64,000 nucleotides of DNA from Marinobacter lipolyticus (GTDB taxonomy: Bacteria; Pseudomonadota; Gammaproteobacteria; Pseudomonadales; Oleiphilaceae), in the NCBI RefSeq assembly GCF_018424605.1, contig NZ_QTKT01000005.1, positions 205,334 through 269,333 on the forward strand, read 5' to 3'. Each line of letters starts with the position of its first letter. The first letter of the stretch is position 1. Made by a program: the position numbers and the translations under genes. A model generated the notes under the pieces. The model was not told the DNA's origin, made no database searches, and saw nothing but the letters and a program-made list of their open reading frames with translations. Below are positions 9,083 to 17,383 of the stretch, piece by piece.

Positions 9083-9451
9083 ATGGCGAAGATTAACGAT
9101 TACTACCAGAAAAAACAGCTTATGGAAAAGCTCTCTGAAGAACTGGCCCAGCTGGAACAGGATCAGGCTCTGAAGAGCGAACTGGAATTCGAGAATAAAG
9201 TTCGTGACCTGATGAAGCAGTACAATAAGGCACCAAAAGACGTACTGCAGATTCTGAGTGCCATTGATCCTTCGGTAGCCGGAGCGAAAGCCGACACATC
9301 CACCGGCACCCGCGCCAAGCGCCCCCTGAAGACTTACAAGAACCCGCACACCGGTGAAGTGGTGAAAACCCGTGGCGGCAATCACAAGACGCTGAATGAG
9401 TGGCGTCAGAAGCACGGTAAAGAAGCGGTTCAGGGCTGGCAGCAGGACTGA
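9083..9451 (+). CDS. mvaT: MvaT/MvaU-family xenogeneic silencer
   Basis: This 122-residue protein has an N-terminal coiled coil (about 5-65, with the family signature ELEFENKVRDLM) for oligomerisation and a C-terminal DNA-binding domain, YKNPHTGEVVKTRGGNHKTL. R80, G99 and N100 coincide with the three AT-pincer residues described for Pseudomonas MvaT, which insert into the minor groove of AT-rich DNA. The family replaces H-NS in Pseudomonas-like bacteria and represses horizontally acquired genes. It is monocistronic, between the terminator after tviB and a hairpin downstream. Its place beside an AT-rich glycan locus is suggestive, but MvaT acts genome-wide. Confidence 0.92.
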   Translation: MAKINDYYQKKQLMEKLSEELAQLEQDQALKSELEFENKVRDLMKQYNKAPKDVLQILSAIDPSVAGAKADTSTGTRAKRPLKTYKNPHTGEVVKTRGGNHKTLNEWRQKHGKEAVQGWQQD

Positions 9452-9460
9452 ATCTCTCTG

Positions 9461-9485
9461 CGCCCTCTCCTGCTGGGGGAGGGCG
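9461..9485 (+). terminator. Probable terminator after mvaT
   Basis: A ten-base-pair stem CGCCCTCTCC/GGGGAGGGCG (one G-T pair) with a TGCTG loop lies 10 bases after the mvaT stop. The T-run after it is weak, so termination strength is uncertain. Confidence 0.6.
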
Positions 9486-9771
9486 TTCCGCACTTCTTTT
9501 CATACTCCTTTCCATCATCTGTGACCCACATCAAACTCCCCCTTTCCTTGTCGTTTTGTAATCCCCCAATGTGACGGCGCTCACTCTATTGGCTTCAGTG
9601 CCTGAGCTATAGTGCATTTGCGGCCAATAAGAAACATATCGTTACAAAGCTCATCAGAGCAGCCGCCTGTCCAAGCGGGCACGAACTCCATAAAAAACAC
9701 CGCAGGCAGTGAGCCGGGCGTCGGAACACGCAGTAGCAGGCTCAAACAACACCAATCAGAGACACAGAACG
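9486..9771. other. Non-coding stretch, no confident element
   Basis: Together with the preceding hairpin this makes a 320-base gap. I see no ORF with a ribosome site, no REP unit and no clear paired -35/-10 here. A TATAGT near 9608 could be a -10 for the downstream secreted-protein gene, but it has no well-spaced -35. Confidence 0.4.
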
Positions 9772-10656
9772 ATGAAAAAGAACGCGTACGGATACGCTGT
9801 TCTTGCACTGGCTTGCCTGGGTATGGTGCCCGTTGCCCAGGCAGAGCTGGAACCTATTTCCGAGCAGGAAATGAGTGAGGTGCAGGGGCAGGGATTCATG
9901 AGCATCGAGAACCTGGATGACGGTACTCATCAGTTCACGCGCATGTCGCTGACCATTGATGCGGAAACCCGCGTGAACGCGGACAGTGTCACTCTCGGGA
10001 GCATTGATGGCGGAGCCGATTTTCAGGCCAGCAATGTTGCGCTGGGCCATATTGCCCGTGAAGACGGCGTTCAGCGCATTGACGGGCAGACTTACAGCAA
10101 GGGCGATGCGGTTCCGTTCGTCGGCCTGAAACCCTACATTGAACTGGCGGAAGTGGATAACCAACTGGCCGGTTTCCGCATGGGCTTCAAACAGGCCCGC
10201 GGTACCTTCTCGTCGGATATGGAATCGTTCAGCGGCAATATCGGCCTACAGATCGAGCAGGCAGATGGCACCATCACGCCCGCAACCCTGTTTGATGCGA
10301 ACACCAACGCCACCAATTTCCGCGCCACCCATTTCGGCATTGCCGACGCGGCCACCGATTGCAGCGTTGACGGCGGTGGTCAGTGCGCGCCCCTGAATTT
10401 TCTGCGCACCCTGGACATTGGCGACGCGCCAGACGCTGAGGGAGACCCCGCCAAATTCACCAACGACTTTTTTCTTTCGTTCCAACGCGAAGGTGTGAAC
10501 TGGCAGAGCCCCGAAGGCGGTAACGTGATTGAGGCCGGAAAAGGTGTGTTTCTCAATCTGCCGACCAGCATGACCCTGGACGCAACCACAGTGTTCCAGA
10601 ACGGAATTCCGCGGGAGCAGACCCACTACATCGACCGCGGCACGGGGATGTTCTGA
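9772..10656 (+). CDS. Secreted/periplasmic protein of unknown function with N-terminal signal peptide
   Basis: This 294-residue protein starts MKKNAYGYAVLALACLGMVP and has a Sec signal peptide cleaved after AQA (about residue 23). The mature start, ELEPISEQEMSEVQGQG, resembles the 'L.pl.e.EMs.V.GQ' motif seen at the N-terminus of several families of exported gammaproteobacterial proteins. The remainder is rich in beta-strand-like alternating residues, Gly, Asp and Asn, with one Cys pair (CSVDGGGQC). I recognise no catalytic motif. The ATG at 9772 is chosen because it gives a proper signal peptide; the frame is open further upstream to 9709. It may be an outer-membrane-associated or surface protein. 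Confidence 0.75.
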   Translation: MKKNAYGYAVLALACLGMVPVAQAELEPISEQEMSEVQGQGFMSIENLDDGTHQFTRMSLTIDAETRVNADSVTLGSIDGGADFQASNVALGHIAREDGVQRIDGQTYSKGDAVPFVGLKPYIELAEVDNQLAGFRMGFKQARGTFSSDMESFSGNIGLQIEQADGTITPATLFDANTNATNFRATHFGIADAATDCSVDGGGQCAPLNFLRTLDIGDAPDAEGDPAKFTNDFFLSFQREGVNWQSPEGGNVIEAGKGVFLNLPTSMTLDATTVFQNGIPREQTHYIDRGTGMF

Positions 10657-10713
10657 TTGTCGGATTCCACTACACTGCGTCTGGTCCATTAACCTGACGC
10701 AGGAGCTTTCCCG

Positions 10714-12162
10714 GTGATCCGCACTTTCTACTGGCACGATTATGAAACCTTCGGCGTGGACCCGGTTCATGACCGTCCCTCGCAGTTTGCCGGTGTGCGG
10801 ACCGATGCGGACCTGAACATCATCGAAGACCCGCTGGTGATTTACTGTAAACCGGCGGACGACTACCTGCCATCGCCCGAAGCCTGCCTGATTACCGGCA
10901 TTACCCCCCAGAAGGCCCTGGAAGACGGGTTTCCCGAAGCCGAGTTTATCGCGCAGATTAACGAAGCGTTCAGTCAGCCCGGCACCTGCGTGGTGGGCTA
11001 CAACAGCCTGCGCTTTGATGACGAAGTGACCCGCCATGCCCTGTACCGCAACCTGCGCGATCCCTACGGCCGTGAGTGGCAGAATGGGAACTCACGCTGG
11101 GACATTATTGATATGGTGCGGCTGACGTACGCGTTACGGCCGGAGGGCATCAACTGGCCGCGCAAAGAAGACGGCAACCCGAGCTTTCGCCTCGAAGAGC
11201 TGACCGTGGCCAATGGCATCGCCCACGAGGCGGCGCACGATGCCATGTCTGACGTGGAAGCCACCATTGCCGTGGCCAAGCTGATAAAGGACAAGCAGCC
11301 CAAGCTGTTTGATTTTGTGCTGAACAACAAAGACAAACACTCCGCCCGGGCGATGCTGGACACCGCCACCCTGAAGCCGGTGTTCCACATTTCGGCCAAA
11401 TACCCTGCGTCTCGCGGGTGCTGCGCCATGGTCGCTCCGGTGGCCGAGCACCCCACCAACAAGAACCTGGTGATTGTTTACGACTTGCGGGAAGACCCCA
11501 GCGAGTTGATCGACGCCAGTGTTGACCAGATTCGTGAGCGGGTATTCACTTCTCAGGCTGAGTTGGGGGAGGGGAAAAGCCGATTTCCGCTCAAGGGTGT
11601 GCAACTGAACAAATGCCCGGTACTGGCGCCGCCGACGATGCTCTCGACCCTGTCACCGGAACGGCTGGATGAGTTGCAGCTCAATGGTGAGCAACTTCGT
11701 GCCCATCTGGCGATGCTCAGGAAAGCCCCGGACCTGCCGGCCCGCATTGCCGAGGCCTTTAATCAGGATTTTGAGGGCAGCGACCTGACCGATCCGGACG
11801 AGCAGCTGTATGCCGGCGGATTTATCAGCAAGACCGATCGCGAGAAACTGAACTGGGTGCTGCAGCAGCCGGTAGAAACCCTGGGTGAACTGGATGTGCG
11901 CTTTGACGACGAGCGGTTGCCGGAAATGCTGTTCCGTTATCGTGCCCGGAATTATCCTGGCAGTCTGATGGGCGAGGAAGTGGAACGCTGGGAAAGCTTC
12001 CGCAGCCAGCGTCTGATGCAGCCGAAAAAGGGCTGGCGCTCACTGGAGGCCTACGGGCATGAGTTGCAGCGGCTGGCAGCGGATCCGGCGCTGGCGCCAG
12101 AAAAAATGCAGATCCTGGAGGATCTGCATCTGTATGGGGAGTCGTTGATTCCTTATATGTAA
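10714..12162 (+). CDS. sbcB: Exodeoxyribonuclease I
   Basis: A 482-residue DEDD-family 3'-5' single-strand DNA exonuclease. The first acidic motif is FYWHDYETFGVDP (D9, E11), followed by SLRFDDEVTRHALYRNL (Exo II) and HDAMSDVEATI (Exo III, with the His and Asp). The SH3-like and helical C-terminal domains complete the normal length. It degrades ssDNA in mismatch repair and recombination and interacts with SSB. The start is GTG at 10714; an earlier start would lose the match to the family N-terminus. It is convergent with the TPR/methyltransferase-like gene, with a REP pair between them. Confidence 0.95.
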   Translation: MIRTFYWHDYETFGVDPVHDRPSQFAGVRTDADLNIIEDPLVIYCKPADDYLPSPEACLITGITPQKALEDGFPEAEFIAQINEAFSQPGTCVVGYNSLRFDDEVTRHALYRNLRDPYGREWQNGNSRWDIIDMVRLTYALRPEGINWPRKEDGNPSFRLEELTVANGIAHEAAHDAMSDVEATIAVAKLIKDKQPKLFDFVLNNKDKHSARAMLDTATLKPVFHISAKYPASRGCCAMVAPVAEHPTNKNLVIVYDLREDPSELIDASVDQIRERVFTSQAELGEGKSRFPLKGVQLNKCPVLAPPTMLSTLSPERLDELQLNGEQLRAHLAMLRKAPDLPARIAEAFNQDFEGSDLTDPDEQLYAGGFISKTDREKLNWVLQQPVETLGELDVRFDDERLPEMLFRYRARNYPGSLMGEEVERWESFRSQRLMQPKKGWRSLEAYGHELQRLAADPALAPEKMQILEDLHLYGESLIPYM

Positions 12163-12173
12163 CCCGGCCTCGG

Positions 12174-12262
12174 TGTCGGATTACGGCTTTGCCTAATCCG
12201 ACCTACTATTGCCACTGCCACCTCCCCCGTAGGTCGGATTAGCCGCAGGCGTAATCCGACAC
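12174..12262. repeat. Inverted REP-like pair between convergent genes
   Basis: TGTCGGATTACG...TAATCCGACCTAC (12174-12206) is followed after a ~22-base spacer by its near-exact reverse complement, GTAGGTCGGATTAG...GTAATCCGACAC (12229-12262). It lies between the 3' ends of sbcB and the TPR gene, a typical REP location, and could stabilise or terminate both transcripts. Confidence 0.9.
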
Positions 12263-12266
12263 CCCC

Positions 12267-14267
12267 TCACCGCCGCTTCATGAAGTACACGCTCAGCCCC
12301 TGACCCACGAGGCTTAGCACCTCGCTGCCCAGCGCCTCGGCCTGCACCAGTTTCTGTACTGGCCCGGTCGCCAGGCTATGGCCATCGGAATCCCGTGCTT
12401 TGATCAGTTTCCACTCCACCTCGTTGCTCACCAGTGCCATCATTTCTTTCAGCTGGTGAATGTCCTGTGGACGGAACCAGCGGTCGCGGCAGCCGCCGAG
12501 GGAATAGAAGTCTTCCTCGTTGAGCAGGCTTTGCCACGCGCCGTCCTCTTTGTTGTTCAGCACGATGCGTCGAAGCTGACGCAGGGCGGTGCGGGTGGGC
12601 GAGAGCTTGTGCTGGCTGATCAACTGGCGAATGCGGCGATCACCCTCGGTCTGCTCGGCCACGGCGGTGTGCATGTGCACCACGGCGCCGTTCTGGGTGG
12701 CTGAACTGACCAGTGCCGCCAGGGATACTTCGGTCATCGCCGTGGAGGGCAGGCGCCCCACTTCCACCCAATGCACCTTGTGACCATCGGCAACAAATCG
12801 TTGGGCGATGGACCAGGGCCAGAAAACGATGTTGTCGATGCCCATGTCGTTGGCCATACGGGAGGCCTTGGCGATGTTGGCCAGGGACTCGTCCACGGCG
12901 ATGACTTCCACATCGTCCAGATAGTGCGCCAGTTCCATGGCACGCTGGCCGGATTGGGCGCCACACACCATGATCCGCAGTGTGGCGGGCAGGTTGTCGG
13001 TGGCGAGTCTGAGTTCTTCCGCCATTAGCACCTTCAGGCTGCTTTCCGCGCGGTACGCCAGTTGTGACCAGCTCGGCCAGGCCTGGGGCACGTCAGCCTT
13101 ATCGAGGCACAGCTCGTCGGCTTTCTCGTCAAAATTCTGTTTGATGGCTTCTTCGGCGGCGCGGTCGTAGTAGCTGGCGGCCAGTACCGGCTGCATCGCC
13201 AGAGGCCAGTCCACCAGGCTCCAGCGGCCAAGATCCATCGCAAAGTCTTGATGGAACAGCGCGCTGTAAAGGGCGCTCAACAGCAGAGACCCGGTGATCG
13301 CGTCCTGGGGTTCACCCATTGCAAGCTGCGCACTGATGCTGTTGTTGATGGTGTCGATCAGGCGCTCTTCGTCTTCGTCCGCTGTCAGGGCGTAGCCGGT
13401 GCGGTCGGCGTAGCGGGCCAGCGCCAGCGTGAGTGGCTGCAGCTCTTCCCTCAGTTCCGCGGTATGCGCCACTTCAGCAATCACGGCTCGACGGAGCAGG
13501 GTGACCAGCTCTTCTACCGCCGGGTCCGGCATCAAGGTTTTTTCCAGCGCCAGAATCAGCAGCTCGTCTTCACTGGCCGCATCCAGCACAATCTGGGCCT
13601 GTGGATTGTCCAGATCGTATTGCTGGCGAATGATGGCTGCCACAAACTGACCCAGTTCCTGATGGGGTAGGCCGTCTTTGTTCAGCAGCGCGATGGCATC
13701 CTGCGCCAGGGTGGCGTCGGCCTTGTTCACGTTCAGCTGTGCGGCGCAGGTCATCATGCCGCTGTAGACCGATTCCCACTGGGCGCCGGTTTCCAGCAGC
13801 TTGCGGTAATGCAGGTAGGCTACATCAAACTGCCCCTGCAGCCGTTTGGCGTGGGCAACACCACAAAAAGCGGCGGCGGATTGCCGGTCAAGCTCCAGCG
13901 CCTGCAGGAAATACTGCTCCGCCAGCGCCGGGCGTTCACTCTTCATCGCCCAGTAGCCGAGGTTGGCGTACTGCTGCGCCTGATCCGGCTGGTGGGTCAG
14001 GCTGGCGTTGAACAGCGCATGGGCCTTCTCAAGCTGACCATCATCCAGTTCCACCCGCCCCAGCAGGCCCAGCGCACCGGCGTGATCCGGCTCCAGCGCC
14101 AGCGCCTCATCCAGGTAGCTGCGGGATTCATGCCGCGCATTGAGTCGTTGAACAAACGACCCGGCCCCGCTGTTGGACTCGCCATAGGCCAGGTTTGCCT
14201 GCAACACCAGCCGCGCCACATGCGCCTGCCGGGATTCTGAAGCCTGAATGTGATGCTGTGCTTGCAT
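12267..14267 (-). CDS. TPR protein with methyltransferase-like domain, downstream of flagellin
   Basis: This 666-residue protein has an N-terminal tetratricopeptide array (about residues 35-190: AYLDEALALEPDHAGALGLL-type helices, ALxLxPxxAxAxxxLG). A middle helical region follows. At around residue 435 there is a segment MVCGAQSGQRAMELA followed by VEVIAVDES that looks like the SAM-binding motif I and acidic loop of a class I methyltransferase. The start is ATG at 14267 with AAGAGGTG upstream. The gene lies 22 bases after the flagellin gene on the same strand, so it is probably co-transcribed. By position, a flagellin-modification role (methylation or glycan-related) is likely but unproven. 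Confidence 0.7.
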   Translation of the reverse strand: MQAQHHIQASESRQAHVARLVLQANLAYGESNSGAGSFVQRLNARHESRSYLDEALALEPDHAGALGLLGRVELDDGQLEKAHALFNASLTHQPDQAQQYANLGYWAMKSERPALAEQYFLQALELDRQSAAAFCGVAHAKRLQGQFDVAYLHYRKLLETGAQWESVYSGMMTCAAQLNVNKADATLAQDAIALLNKDGLPHQELGQFVAAIIRQQYDLDNPQAQIVLDAASEDELLILALEKTLMPDPAVEELVTLLRRAVIAEVAHTAELREELQPLTLALARYADRTGYALTADEDEERLIDTINNSISAQLAMGEPQDAITGSLLLSALYSALFHQDFAMDLGRWSLVDWPLAMQPVLAASYYDRAAEEAIKQNFDEKADELCLDKADVPQAWPSWSQLAYRAESSLKVLMAEELRLATDNLPATLRIMVCGAQSGQRAMELAHYLDDVEVIAVDESLANIAKASRMANDMGIDNIVFWPWSIAQRFVADGHKVHWVEVGRLPSTAMTEVSLAALVSSATQNGAVVHMHTAVAEQTEGDRRIRQLISQHKLSPTRTALRQLRRIVLNNKEDGAWQSLLNEEDFYSLGGCRDRWFRPQDIHQLKEMMALVSNEVEWKLIKARDSDGHSLATGPVQKLVQAEALGSEVLSLVGQGLSVYFMKRR

Positions 14268-14289
14268 GGGACACCTCTTGCCTTTCTTA

Positions 14290-15453
14290 TTAACCCTGCA
14301 GTAACTGCAGAACCTGCTGGGGCCGTGCGTTGGCCTGCGACAGCACGGAGAGACCGGCCTGCTGCAACACCTGGGTACGGGCAAGCTCGGCGGATTCAGC
14401 AGCGAAGTCCGCATCGCGGATGCGGCTGTTGGACGCCGACAGGTTTTCAGACGTGGTGCTCAGATTCGCGATGGTCGATTCAAAACGGTTCTGAACCGCG
14501 CCGAGCTCGGCCCGGATGCCGTTGATGCTATCGATGGCGAAATCTGTGAGGATCATCGCCAGGTCTGCACCGTCCTGGGTGGAAATGTCGGTGTCATTCA
14601 ACGTGACTGTGTCTGCCGCCGGATCCGGATCGATGTCTTGGTTGGTACCGCCGTCAACTGAGAAATTCACTGCGTAGTCTTCGCCGAACTGTGATGAAAA
14701 TATCAGTTCGTCGTTTGTACGGTTCATATTGGCGGAAATGCCTGTGGTTGGCGTTTGGGCATTGATTTGTCCAAGCGCATCCTGCAATGAACGGGCTTCA
14801 CTGACGCTTACGACGGTATCGTTGCCGTCTGCGTCAGTGAGGGTGACCGTAAAGTCAGCCGTGCGTCCGTCTGCAAAGATATCTTCAAGTGAGTCGGTTC
14901 CGTCGGTCAGGTCGAGGATATTTGTTGATTGCCCGATAACGGAGCCGAGCTGGCTGCCACGGCTATCAAAACCACTAACACTAATAGTGTCGCCGGCATT
15001 TGCGCCGACCTGGAAGGTTTGAGTAAGAAGGCTTCCGTCCAGGACATTGAGGCCGTTAAAGGAAGTCTGGCCTGCGATCCGATTAACTTCAGCGATGCGC
15101 TGCTGGACCTCAGAGTTCAAAGCTTCCCGGTCTGAGGGGCTGTTGGAGCCGTTAGCTGATTGCACTGCCAACTCACGAATGCGTTGCAGGTTAGCGGTAA
15201 TCTCGTCCAGGGCGCCTTCCGCAGTCTGAGCGAGGGAAATGCCATCGTTCGCGTTGCGCTGAGCCATGTTCAGACCCGTAATCTGCGACTGAAAGCGTTC
15301 GGATATGGCGAGCCCCGCTGCATCGTCCTTAGCGGAGTTGATGCGTAGGCCAGACGAGAGGCGCTCGAGCGCGGTATTTGCATCAGATTGGGATGCATTA
15401 AGGTTGCGCTGTGCGTTAAGCGACGCGATGTTCGTGTTGATGATCTGAGGCAT
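14290..15453 (-). CDS. fliC: Flagellin, long form
   Basis: A 387-residue flagellin. The conserved N-terminal D0/D1 region [19 protein letters not shown]...[20 protein letters not shown] and the C-terminal coiled D1/D0 ([20 protein letters not shown]...QQVLQLLQG) bracket a variable D2-like insert of ~190 residues. It polymerises into the filament after type III export. The ATG at 15453 has AGGGAGA eight bases upstream; the open frame extends further but upstream codons do not match flagellins. A sigma54-type promoter lies about 100 bases upstream. It is divergent from a second, shorter flagellin, and the domain ends are similar but not identical. Confidence 0.95.
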   Translation of the reverse strand: MPQIINTNIASLNAQRNLNASQSDANTALERLSSGLRINSAKDDAAGLAISERFQSQITGLNMAQRNANDGISLAQTAEGALDEITANLQRIRELAVQSANGSNSPSDREALNSEVQQRIAEVNRIAGQTSFNGLNVLDGSLLTQTFQVGANAGDTISVSGFDSRGSQLGSVIGQSTNILDLTDGTDSLEDIFADGRTADFTVTLTDADGNDTVVSVSEARSLQDALGQINAQTPTTGISANMNRTNDELIFSSQFGEDYAVNFSVDGGTNQDIDPDPAADTVTLNDTDISTQDGADLAMILTDFAIDSINGIRAELGAVQNRFESTIANLSTTSENLSASNSRIRDADFAAESAELARTQVLQQAGLSVLSQANARPQQVLQLLQG

Positions 15454-15555
15454 AGTATTTCTCCCTGCTCTGAGGTGCCGGTAACCCCGTGCCCGATCAA
15501 GATTGGGAACGCATTGCCGGCGGACATTCATGGAATTGCCGTTTGACGAGAGCAA

Positions 15556-15571
15556 AGCGAAAGCCGTGCCA
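15556..15571 (-). promoter_or_regulatory. Sigma54 promoter for the long flagellin
   Basis: Read on the minus strand, TGGCACGGCTTTCGCT matches the -24/-12 consensus TGGCACG-N4-TTGCW at all but one position and has the invariant GG-N10-GC spacing. It lies ~103 bases upstream of the start codon, in the 384-base gap between the two flagellins. The AT-rich block at 15590-15625 could hold activator or bending sites. Confidence 0.75.
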
Positions 15572-15723
15572 TGTTAGTCTTTAGGTTTTTAAAATACTGA
15601 TAATTATTAATTTATTGGAATGGGGTTGTGGGTGGCGAAGATCGGTTTTTGCGGTTCGCGGAAGTGGTTTGCCGCTTTTTTGGCTCTTTTTACAATGATT
15701 AACAAAATCTCTGAAGATTTTTC

Positions 15724-15750
15724 TAAAGGATGAGAAAGGGGTGCCGTTAA
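15724..15750 (+). promoter_or_regulatory. Sigma28 (FliA) promoter for the short flagellin
   Basis: TAAAGGAT, an 11-base spacer, then GCCGTTAA: a close match to the FliA consensus TAAAGTTT-N11-GCCGATAA. It lies ~88 bases before the start codon. Confidence 0.85.
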
Positions 15751-15837
15751 GTGAGGTAACAGGGCGGCGCTTCAAACCAAAAAACGGGCGCCAGACCTTT
15801 TCCATGAAATAACGACATCGGTCGAAGGAGAAGCAAT

Positions 15838-16671
15838 ATGGCTCTCGGTATCAACACAAACATCGCCTCCATCAATGCTCAGAATCAACTGAATAAGTCT
15901 CAGAGTCTTAATGCTCAGGCTTTGGAACGTTTGTCCTCTGGTCTTCGCATTAACTCTGCCAAAGATGATGCGGCCGGCTTGCAGATCGCAACGAGCTTGG
16001 ACTCTCAAATTCGAGGCCAGACTGTTGCTTCAAGAAATGCTAATGACGCAATCTCAATGATCCAGACGGCTGAAGGCGCTCTTGATGAGGTGGTAAATAA
16101 CCTCCAGCGGATGCGAGAGTTGGCTGTTCAGGCTGCCAACGGTAGTAACGGGGCCGACCAGCGCGCGGCAATTCAGGAAGAGATGGATGATCGCGCAGCG
16201 GAAATTACCCGCACACTTAATTCTGCTGAGTTTAACGGTATCAAGTTGTTGAGCGGTGCCGCGACTGATGTGGACTTTCAAGTTGGCGCGAATACAACTG
16301 CAGACGATACTGTCACGGTAGGCTTTGCGGACTTGGCTACAGCAGGTGCAACGAGTGCTGTTCCTCAGTCGCAAGATGTGACTGACGCGACGACCTCCCA
16401 AACCGCGATCGACGATATTGATACCGCACTGGACAACGTTAACGCAAAGAGAGGGGAGTTCGGTGCGGCTCAAAACCGCATGGACAGTGTCCTGAACACG
16501 CTAGCTGCATCTGTGGAAAGTGCTGAAGCATCGAAGAGCCGAATTCTCGATGCGGATTTTGCATCGGAATCCGCCAAGCTGGCCAAGTCCAACGTACTCC
16601 AGCAGGCCGGTATCTCGGTTCTGGCCCAGGCCAACGCCCGTCCTAACCAGGTTCTGTCCCTCCTGCAGTAA
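15838..16671 (+). CDS. fliC: Flagellin, short form
   Basis: A 277-residue flagellin with intact conserved ends (MALGINTNIASINAQNQLNK... and ...LAKSNVLQQAGISVLAQANA) but a central variable region of only ~90 residues. That is the minimal size seen in core filament flagellins. The ribosome site GAAGGAGA sits 7 bases before ATG. The FliA promoter upstream and flaG, fliD and fliS downstream give the classic late-class filament order. It differs clearly from the divergent long flagellin, so the filament is probably made of two subunits. Confidence 0.95.
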   Translation: MALGINTNIASINAQNQLNKSQSLNAQALERLSSGLRINSAKDDAAGLQIATSLDSQIRGQTVASRNANDAISMIQTAEGALDEVVNNLQRMRELAVQAANGSNGADQRAAIQEEMDDRAAEITRTLNSAEFNGIKLLSGAATDVDFQVGANTTADDTVTVGFADLATAGATSAVPQSQDVTDATTSQTAIDDIDTALDNVNAKRGEFGAAQNRMDSVLNTLAASVESAEASKSRILDADFASESAKLAKSNVLQQAGISVLAQANARPNQVLSLLQ

Positions 16672-16688
16672 TCGGGGCATCGTGACGG

Positions 16689-16718
16689 CAGCTACCCTTT
16701 CGATCTGAAGGGGTAGCT
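16689..16718 (+). terminator. Hairpin after the short flagellin gene
   Basis: AGCTACCC...GGGTAGCT form a stem of about eight pairs 18 bases after the stop. There is no T-run, so it may be an attenuator or a stabilising 3' hairpin rather than a full terminator. Confidence 0.45.
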
Positions 16719-16748
16719 TCACGCCGTTAGAGGATAGCGAGGTAAGCT

Positions 16749-17186
16749 ATGAATGACGTGAACCTGAACAGCCCGGATCTGAAGCTGGTACGCTCCAGTG
16801 AGCAAGCTCCGGCTCGGGCGCCCGCGTCACCTCAGAACGAAGGCAGCAATGCCTCCGCTCAGTTTGCAGCTTCGTCAGCTGGCCGGTCAGTGTCGGTGCA
16901 GCCCTCCCAGATCCAGGAATCGTCGAAAGCCGCCAGGCTGGAAGCGAGGAATGATCAGCAGCGGGAGCAGCTGGACGATGCCGTGACCCAACTGAACGAT
17001 TATGTTCAGACAGTCCAGCGGGATCTGAAGTTCGAAGTGAATAATGAGCTGGGTGAGACCATCGTGCGTGTGGTGGATCAGGACACCCAGGAAGTTATTC
17101 GGCAGATTCCGGACGACGTGGCGTTGAGGTTGGCAGAGAACTTGCAGCAGGACGAACCGCTGACGTTATTCAACGCAAAGGTGTAA
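16749..17186 (+). CDS. flaG: FlaG family protein
   Basis: This 145-residue protein has a disordered, Ser/Ala/Gln-rich first half (~1-75) and the conserved FlaG C-terminus: LKFEVNNELGETIVRVVDQD followed by TQEVIRQIPDDVALRLAENL. FlaG influences filament length in Pseudomonas and Vibrio and is regularly found between flagellin and fliD, as here. The export route and biochemical role of the family are not well defined. Spacing to the short flagellin is 77 bases. Confidence 0.9.
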   Translation: MNDVNLNSPDLKLVRSSEQAPARAPASPQNEGSNASAQFAASSAGRSVSVQPSQIQESSKAARLEARNDQQREQLDDAVTQLNDYVQTVQRDLKFEVNNELGETIVRVVDQDTQEVIRQIPDDVALRLAENLQQDEPLTLFNAKV

Positions 17187-17383
17187 TACCTTGCCGCTTG
17201 CGGTTTAGTTGAGTAATGGCTTTACAGCACCGCCGCACCCGCAAGGGTCCGGCGGCTTTATGCGTTTAACAGGTTTGGATTTTACACTCTGTAACAAAAG
17301 GCCGATGGATAAAGGCAAAGTTTTGCCGCTTTTGGCCGTTATACAGAGTAACCGAGTCACACAGCCTTTCAGGAGGCGGAATC

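Noticed and set aside
15454..15555. Upstream extension of the long flagellin
   Set aside because: The frame is open, but the added residues do not resemble any flagellin N-terminus and the ribosome site is at the internal ATG.
17187..17383. Sigma28 or sigma54 promoter before fliD
   Set aside because: Fragments such as GCCGATGG appear, but none has a correctly spaced partner element.
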